10,969 nucleotides of DNA from Methylococcales bacterium (lineage in GTDB: Bacteria; Pseudomonadota; Gammaproteobacteria; Methylococcales; Methylomonadaceae): contig JAGLBU010000108.1 in NCBI GenBank assembly GCA_023146575.1, forward strand, positions 1-10,969. The letters run 5' to 3'. The notes below the pieces were generated by a model. It had not been told where the DNA came from, made no database searches, and saw only the letters and a list, made by a program, of their open reading frames with translations. Below are positions 7,309-10,969 of this stretch, one piece after another (positions within the stretch are counted from its first letter, which is position 1; every line of letters begins with the position of its first letter). Both the position numbers and the translations under genes were made by a program.

Positions 7309-7511
7309 TTTATTTTATCGTAACATTTGTATTTATGTTAATTGTTGTCGGATTAATGGCAATTGGCGTTATTTTAGGACGAAACGCGATCAAAGGCTCT
7401 TGTGGTGGTACGGGTCAATGTTCGTGTGAAGAAAAGTGTGATAAACGAAAAAAACAAGAAGCAGAGCAACAAAAAGAATCAATCGTTAATATTGATTTAC
7501 TTAAAAACTAA
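7305..7511 (+). CDS. nqrM: Na+-NQR maturation factor NqrM (DUF539 family)
   Basis: Small membrane protein needed to insert the iron centre between NqrD and NqrE of the sodium-pumping NADH:quinone reductase. The 68 residues begin with one membrane helix (about 3-24, hydrophobic), followed by RNAIKGSCGG and a cysteine cluster C33, C39, C41, C45, then CDKRKKQ and a charged tail. The SCGG start and the CDKRKK end of the cluster are the features by which I recognise the family. The cysteines are thought to carry or deliver iron. Start and stop of apbE and nqrM overlap as ATGA. Both proteins serve Na+-NQR maturation, apbE for the covalent flavins and nqrM for iron, so the pair forms a maturation cassette although no nqr structural gene is in this window. 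Confidence 0.93.
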   Translation: MIYFIVTFVFMLIVVGLMAIGVILGRNAIKGSCGGTGQCSCEEKCDKRKKQEAEQQKESIVNIDLLKN

Positions 7512-7566
7512 AAGCTCTCAGGTTGTTTTTGAAAAAATTTTTAATTTTATAGATATAGATACTCTT

Positions 7567-8607
7567 ATGAAAAAAACAATCTTAGTTACAGGTGGTACAG
7601 GTTATATTGGCAGCCATGCGTGTGTTGAACTATTAAACAGTGGCTATCATGTCATCATTGTTGATAATTTAAGCAACAGTCAAAAAGATGTGTTAGCGAG
7701 AATTGAAAAAATCACCCAAAATAGTGTGGTTTTTTATGAAAATGATATTCGGGATAAATGGGCGTTGCAAACGATTTTTAAATCCCATTCTATTGATGCT
7801 GTCATTCACTTCGCAGGCTTAAAAGCTGTGGGAGAATCTTGTGAACAGCCGTTAAAGTATTATCAAAACAATGTTTACGGAACACTGGTTTTAACGGAAG
7901 TTATGGAAGAGTATAACGTTAAAAATATTGTGTTCAGCTCTTCTGCCACCGTTTATGGGGATTCTGATAAAGTTCCTTATACTGAAGATTTACCAATTCA
8001 AGCGACCAACCCTTATGGGCAAACCAAAGCGATGGTTGAACAAATTTTGCAAGATTATGCGGCTTCAGATCAATTTACCAAGCATGATTCTACATGGAAA
8101 ATTGTTTTATTACGCTACTTTAACCCGACAGGGGCGCATAAATCAGGCTTAATTGGCGAAAAACCAAATGGCATTCCGAATAACCTAATTCCTTATGTTT
8201 CACAGGTTGCCTCAGGCGAATTAAAAGAGCTATCAGTTTTTGGCGGCGATTATCCAACAACGGATGGCACAGGTATTCGAGATTATATTCATGTAGTAGA
8301 TTTAGCCAAAGGCCATGTAAAAGCGGTTGAAATGTTAAGTAATGCGCCTTTAGAAAAGGGGGGCTGCAAGGTCTACAATTTAGGTACGGGAACAGGCTAC
8401 AGTGTTTTAGAGATCATTCAAGCATTTGAAGCTGCATCGGGTAAAAAAGTCCCTTATAAAATTGTACCACGACGTTCTGGTGATATTGCGACCTGCATTG
8501 CCAGCACTTCATTGGCGAAACAAGAATTAAACTGGGAAACCGAAAAAGAACTGGAAGAAATGATGGTCGATACATGGCGCTGGCAAAACTCAGAGGCAAT
8601 GACCTAA
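7567..8607 (+). CDS. galE: UDP-glucose 4-epimerase
   Basis: NAD-dependent short-chain dehydrogenase that interconverts UDP-glucose and UDP-galactose, feeding galactose into lipopolysaccharide and exopolysaccharide. I chose the ATG at 7567, which gives a 346-residue protein opening MKKTILVTGGTGYIGSH with the Rossmann glycine motif at G9, G12 and G15. The same frame stays open upstream to 7402 within nqrM, but that extension is not family-like. Other motifs are FAGLKAVGES (82-91), SSSATVYG (124-131), the Y150-x3-K154 pair, LLRYFNPTGAH (181-191), FGGDYPTTDGTGIRDYIHVVDLA (225-247) and YNLGTGTGYSVLE. The C-terminus is odd: after DTWRWQ it ends NSEAMT, not with the usual proline-glycine-tyrosine type tail, and the stop codon falls in the first bases of the IS-like element downstream. 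It starts 55 bases after nqrM and may belong to the same transcript or have its own weak promoter. Confidence 0.95.
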   Translation: MKKTILVTGGTGYIGSHACVELLNSGYHVIIVDNLSNSQKDVLARIEKITQNSVVFYENDIRDKWALQTIFKSHSIDAVIHFAGLKAVGESCEQPLKYYQNNVYGTLVLTEVMEEYNVKNIVFSSSATVYGDSDKVPYTEDLPIQATNPYGQTKAMVEQILQDYAASDQFTKHDSTWKIVLLRYFNPTGAHKSGLIGEKPNGIPNNLIPYVSQVASGELKELSVFGGDYPTTDGTGIRDYIHVVDLAKGHVKAVEMLSNAPLEKGGCKVYNLGTGTGYSVLEIIQAFEAASGKKVPYKIVPRRSGDIATCIASTSLAKQELNWETEKELEEMMVDTWRWQNSEAMT

Positions 8608-8615
8608 TTGTCGGG
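8602..8615 (+). repeat. left terminal inverted repeat of the relic
   Basis: ACCTAATTGTCGGG, containing the galE stop codon at 8605-8607. It matches the inverted sequence at 8871-8883 with two mismatches and one extra base. Confidence 0.4.
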
Positions 8616-8618
8616 TAC

Positions 8619-8689
8619 TGGGTGATCATAGCATTCCTAAAAGAAGTTATGCTCTAAACATTCTCCATGAGATGTTAAATAATCACCCA
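8619..8689. other. branched inverted-repeat structure after galE
   Basis: An 8-base-pair outer stem, TGGGTGAT (8619-8626) with ATCACCCA (8682-8689), encloses two smaller hairpins: AGCAT (8630-8634) with ATGCT (8649-8653) over a 14-base loop, and AACATTCTC (8657-8665) with GAGATGTT (8669-8676) over a three-base loop with one bulged T at 8662. Together they could fold as a three-way junction. No T run follows, so it is not a standard terminator. It could be part of the relic, a transcript-end structure for galE or coincidence in AT-rich DNA. Confidence 0.35.
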
Positions 8690-8728
8690 ATCCAGAAGCC
8701 CGCACACCCCCTTAAATTCGAGCCGACT

Positions 8729-8788
8729 TTACTCACATCTTGGGATGAACCAGTTATCAACATCCATAAATAGCTGTGTTAAACTCAT
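8729..8788 (-). pseudogene. 19-codon transposase-like N-terminus
   Basis: Starting from the ATG at 8788-8786 on the minus strand, the frame reads MSLTQLFMDVDNWFIPRCE and then stops at TAA (8731-8729). The pattern of M-x-L-T-x-L-F-x-x-V-D-x followed by an aromatic residue is what I recall at the start of IS982-type transposases. AAAGG of a possible ribosome binding site lies in the arm of the adjacent stem-loop. Nothing after the stop in the remaining 120 bases is recognisable as transposase, and further stops follow in this frame. Confidence 0.32.
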
Positions 8789-8791
8789 TTC

Positions 8792-8860
8792 AGGCAACCT
8801 TTTTGAAAAATAGTAAGTGTGAGAAACTTTACATTTTTTCAAATTTAAAGGAGGTTGCCT
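8792..8860. repeat. large two-part stem-loop, terminator-like on the plus strand
   Basis: A perfect 9-base inverted repeat, AGGCAACCT (8792-8800) with AGGTTGCCT (8852-8860), encloses a second 9-base stem, TTTGAAAAA (8802-8810) with TTTTTCAAA (8835-8843). One base on the left and eight on the right are unpaired between them, and the loop has 24 bases. On the plus strand it is followed by a run of six T (8863-8868), so it could terminate transcription coming from galE. On the minus strand the last arm contains AAGGTTGCC just before the transposase-like ATG, so the fold would hide that ribosome binding site. Confidence 0.55.
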
Positions 8861-8870
8861 ACTTTTTTAT

Positions 8871-8883
8871 CCCGAACTCAGGT
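8871..8883 (-). repeat. right terminal inverted repeat of the relic
   Basis: CCCGAACTCAGGT on the plus strand, the inverted partner of 8602-8615. The 76 bases from here to the kinase stop contain nothing I recognise and no clear terminator for the kinase gene. Confidence 0.4.
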
Positions 8884-8959
8884 TATATAGAGCTTGTTTC
8901 TATTTATTATCAAACTGGTCGAGTTAGGGCTAAAGACTGGAATAAAGCGTGATAATTGT

Positions 8960-10357
8960 TTAGGGCAAATAAACCTGCCAACGAATACCACCAAGCGTAG
9001 GACTACGATCGCCTTTTAGTTCACCACCCAATAAACTGACCAGTTCATACACCACCGCCATACCAATGCCATGCCCATGACTGTTTTCATCGGCACGTAC
9101 CCCACGTTTTAAAATATCAGGAAGTTGGTTTTCAGGAATTCCACAGCCATCGTCTTCAATTTGCAATAAAAAAGAATACTTTGATTCATCACTGACGGCC
9201 AATGTAATCAGTTGAATTTTAATAAAGCGTTGACACCATTTTGCCGAATTATCTAATAGATTGCCTGCAATTTCATATAAATCGCCTTCTTCACAGTGTA
9301 ATTGCTGTTCACCTTCGGTAATAAACTCAAAGATGAGGTGTTTTTCAAAATAAACTTTTTCAAGGGAGCTGATGATTTTTCGGATAATTAAATGGGGATT
9401 AACGGTACTAGTGAGTTTTTGCTGACCTTTCGCGGCGGCTTTTTGCAATTGATAATTAATAATTTCATTCATACGCTCAATTTGTAATTGCATACTGTCA
9501 TGCGAAATATCATTGGTTTCAACGGCGCTGCTTAGAATGGCGAGAGGCGTTTTTAAACTGTGGGATAAATCAGCCAAGGTATTTCGGTAACGTTCTAAAT
9601 GCGCGCGTTCAGTGTGAATGAAGGCGTTTAAATTATGGGTTAAGCCTGATAATTCCTCGGGATAATGACCATCAAGTTGGCTTTTTTTACCTTTTTCTAC
9701 GGCATCTAAGTCATTAACAATGCGCCGCAGGGGTTTTAAGCTCCATTGTAAAATTAAAAATTGAATCAATACCAAGACCAGTCCGACTGAAAAAAACCAT
9801 ACTTTTAAAGTCGAATGAAAACGATCAATTTGTCGTTTTACAAAAAAACCATCTTCCGCCACAGAGATAACGTATTTTCGTTTAAGAGGGCTTTTTTTAT
9901 CATCCCAAATAAACCCATAATGAAGCACAAATCGTTCTTGCTTATCCTCTAAAAAAATCGCTTTTCCTGCGACAAAATCGTTTAAAGGTTTTACATCAAC
10001 TGCAATGGCGGATTTTGATTTCCAAATAAGTTTATGGCTGGAGCGTCGAATAACAGCGTATAAACCTGAGCTAGGATTTAATAAACGTGGTTCGGTTATT
10101 TCTTTTGAGATGACTAATTTACCCGCTGGCGACATTTCGGCCACTGACAATAAAGCATACACTTGAAGTTGTAATTTTTCTTTCAAGGTTTGCTCGGCAC
10201 TGCTGTGAATACTACGCTCTAACACTAATAATGCCAGTACAAAAAAGGCCGCCATCACCAGCCCCGTTGAAAATAATAATCTAAAGTTTAAGGTGTTAAA
10301 CTTAATGTGAGGTAAAAATGATGAAAGTTGCGTAAAATAGTGAGGGATAAATTTCAT
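8960..10357 (-). CDS. PhoQ-like membrane sensor histidine kinase
   Basis: Two-component sensor kinase of 465 residues in the inner membrane. Membrane helices lie at about 26-48 and 186-206. The roughly 137-residue loop between them is the periplasmic sensor, and a HAMP linker follows (about 207-250). The phospho-acceptor is H266 in LADLSHSLKTPL (261-272). The ATPase domain shows NLLDNSAKW (366-374, N box), IEDDGCGIP (400-408, G1) and GHGIGMAVV (428-436, G2). SHSLKTPLA and the LLDNSAKWC block are the form found in PhoQ. The sensor loop has no dense acidic cluster like the one through which enteric PhoQ binds divalent cations, so the ligand may differ. The ATG at 10357 is preceded by AAGG (minus strand, 10369-10366) eight bases away. 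No response regulator is adjacent: ttcA is divergent 31 bases upstream and the relic lies downstream. Confidence 0.92.
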   Translation of the reverse strand: MKFIPHYFTQLSSFLPHIKFNTLNFRLLFSTGLVMAAFFVLALLVLERSIHSSAEQTLKEKLQLQVYALLSVAEMSPAGKLVISKEITEPRLLNPSSGLYAVIRRSSHKLIWKSKSAIAVDVKPLNDFVAGKAIFLEDKQERFVLHYGFIWDDKKSPLKRKYVISVAEDGFFVKRQIDRFHSTLKVWFFSVGLVLVLIQFLILQWSLKPLRRIVNDLDAVEKGKKSQLDGHYPEELSGLTHNLNAFIHTERAHLERYRNTLADLSHSLKTPLAILSSAVETNDISHDSMQLQIERMNEIINYQLQKAAAKGQQKLTSTVNPHLIIRKIISSLEKVYFEKHLIFEFITEGEQQLHCEEGDLYEIAGNLLDNSAKWCQRFIKIQLITLAVSDESKYSFLLQIEDDGCGIPENQLPDILKRGVRADENSHGHGIGMAVVYELVSLLGGELKGDRSPTLGGIRWQVYLP

Positions 10358-10365
10358 CTTGTTGA

Positions 10366-10369
10366 CCTT
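10366..10369 (-). promoter_or_regulatory. ribosome binding site of the sensor kinase gene
   Basis: AAGG on the minus strand, eight bases before the kinase ATG. It sits in the 31-base gap shared with ttcA, so the kinase promoter must overlap or lie inside the ttcA coding region. Confidence 0.5.
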
Positions 10370-10388
10370 AAATTTTATACGTTAAATA

Positions 10389-10969
10389 ATGACCCATCCT
10401 AAAAAAGACCGTCTGGAACTGAATAAATTACACAAACGTTTGCGCCACCATGTGGGGAATGCGATTGCTGATTACAACATGATTGAAGCAGGCGATAAAG
10501 TCATGGTGTGTTTATCAGGCGGCAAAGATTCGTACACCTTATTAGAAATTTTATTAAATTTACAAAAAACCGCCCCGATTGATTTTGAAATTATTGCGGT
10601 CAATTTAGATCAAAAACAGCCTAATTTTCCCGAACATATCTTACCTGAGTATTTAGAATCGTTGGGCGTGCCGTATCACATCATTAATCATGATACCTAT
10701 AGTATCGTAAAACGAATTATCCCTGAGGGAAAAACGACGTGCAGTTTATGTTCGCGCTTACGGCGTGGCAGTTTATACAGTTATGCCGCTGAAAATGGCG
10801 TGACTAAAATGGCGCTAGGGCATCATCGGGATGACATTATTGAGACTTTTTTTCTTAATATTTTTTATGGCGGAAAATTAAAAGCCATGCCGCCAAAATT
10901 GTTAAGCGATGATAAACGTAATATTGTGATTCGCCCCTTAGCCTATTGCCGTGAAAAAGACATTAACCG
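10389..10969 (+). CDS. ttcA: tRNA 2-thiocytidine(32) synthetase TtcA, N-terminal part (partial)
   Basis: Iron-sulfur, ATP-dependent PP-loop enzyme that thiolates cytidine 32 in certain tRNAs. I translated 193 codons from the ATG at 10389; the window ends in the next codon, about two thirds through the usual 310-residue protein. Visible motifs are the PP-loop [13 protein letters not shown] (41-53), the cluster cysteine pair C118 and C121 in [12 protein letters not shown] (116-127), [16 protein letters not shown] (142-157) and [11 protein letters not shown] (182-192). The third cluster cysteine lies in the unseen C-terminal part. No ribosome binding site is visible before the ATG. The gap to the kinase start is 31 bases. 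A TTGACC at 10362-10367 has no -10 partner that would start transcription upstream of the ATG, so the ttcA promoter must lie inside the kinase gene. Confidence 0.96.
   Translation, partial: MTHPKKDRLELNKLHKRLRHHVGNAIADYNMIEAGDKVMVCLSGGKDSYTLLEILLNLQKTAPIDFEIIAVNLDQKQPNFPEHILPEYLESLGVPYHIINHDTYSIVKRIIPEGKTTCSLCSRLRRGSLYSYAAENGVTKMALGHHRDDIIETFFLNIFYGGKLKAMPPKLLSDDKRNIVIRPLAYCREKDIN

Larger units (their letters stand above)
8602..8883 (-). mobile_element. decayed insertion-sequence relic or MITE-like element
   Basis: This 282-base unit holds no intact gene. Its ends form an imperfect inverted repeat: reading inward, ACCTAATTGTCGGG (8602-8615) against ACCTGAGTTCGGG (8883-8871, minus strand), which match at 11 of 13 positions with one inserted base. 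Inside, near the right end, lie a large stem-loop (8792-8860) and then a minus-strand start followed by 19 codons resembling a transposase N-terminus (8788-8729). From memory this beginning and the CCCGAACTCAGG end resemble IS982-type elements, but I could not search. The rest of a roughly 290-codon transposase is missing, so this would be an internally deleted copy. No target-site duplication is visible (flanks AGGCAATG and TATATAGA). The left end coincides with the galE stop. Confidence 0.42.

Noticed and set aside
7402..7566. In-frame upstream extension of galE by 55 codons
   Set aside because: It lies inside nqrM in another frame, and the Rossmann motif expected at the protein's N-terminus begins only after the ATG at 7567.
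8414..8629. Minus-strand open frame of 71 codons opposite the galE 3' end
   Set aside because: It overlaps well-conserved galE codons and has no recognisable motif or ribosome binding site.
8619..8690. Cloverleaf-like fold with an acceptor-like outer stem, considered as a tRNA
   Set aside because: No T arm or TTC loop, no seven-base anticodon loop and wrong spacing between arms.
10358..10388. PhoP-box-like repeats in the kinase-ttcA gap
   Set aside because: The TTTAA repeats on the minus strand are 14 bases apart and do not fit the 11-base GTTTA repeat pattern.
10362..10390. TTGACC as the -35 box of a ttcA promoter
   Set aside because: A -10 box at normal spacing would overlap the ttcA start codon, so it could not give a transcript with a leader.
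1..10969. CRISPR arrays, prophage, toxin-antitoxin or defence genes
   Set aside because: No regularly spaced repeats and no open frame outside the recognised housekeeping genes that could encode such a system.

Overview
The window is an AT-rich stretch of a gammaproteobacterial chromosome. The evidence is a DnaE whose PHP ligands are degenerate in the enterobacterial way, a NagZ with gammaproteobacterial motifs, a methylthioinosine-type phosphorylase, maturation factors for the Na+-translocating NADH:quinone reductase (Na+-NQR), a PhoQ-like kinase and TtcA. Base composition and gene content would fit a methanotroph or sulfur oxidizer (Methylococcales or Thiotrichales-like), but that placement is an inference. 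Nearly all of the window is housekeeping genes.

Layout. (1) 1-1085, minus strand: the N-terminal third of dnaE, cut by the window edge. (2) 1220-3518, plus strand: a compact operon of nagZ, a hypoxanthine-guanine phosphoribosyltransferase and an S-methyl-5'-thioinosine phosphorylase. The last two form a short salvage route in which the phosphorylase releases hypoxanthine from the by-product of polyamine and autoinducer synthesis and the transferase turns it into IMP. (3) 3527-4255, minus strand: a lone calcineurin-like phosphoesterase converging on that operon. (4) 4353-7511, plus strand: ispG, a beta-carbonic anhydrase, the lipoprotein flavin transferase apbE and the small iron-delivery factor nqrM, tightly spaced and probably cotranscribed. 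galE follows at 7567-8607. The apbE-nqrM pair implies that a Na+-NQR complex is encoded elsewhere, since no nqrA-F gene is in the window. (5) 8608-8959: a 352-base gap with no intact gene. It holds what looks like a decayed insertion sequence: imperfect terminal repeats, a large stem-loop just upstream of a 19-codon transposase-like N-terminus, and a second branched inverted-repeat structure. (6) 8960-10357, minus strand: a PhoQ-like sensor kinase with no response regulator beside it. (7) 10389 to the end, plus strand: the start of ttcA, only 31 bases from the kinase start.

No rRNA, tRNA, CRISPR array or intact mobile element was found. I do not see a clearly new multi-gene system. The observations most worth a second look are the IS relic that abuts and may have altered the end of galE, the displaced apbE-nqrM pair, the purine-salvage operon and the unpartnered kinase.
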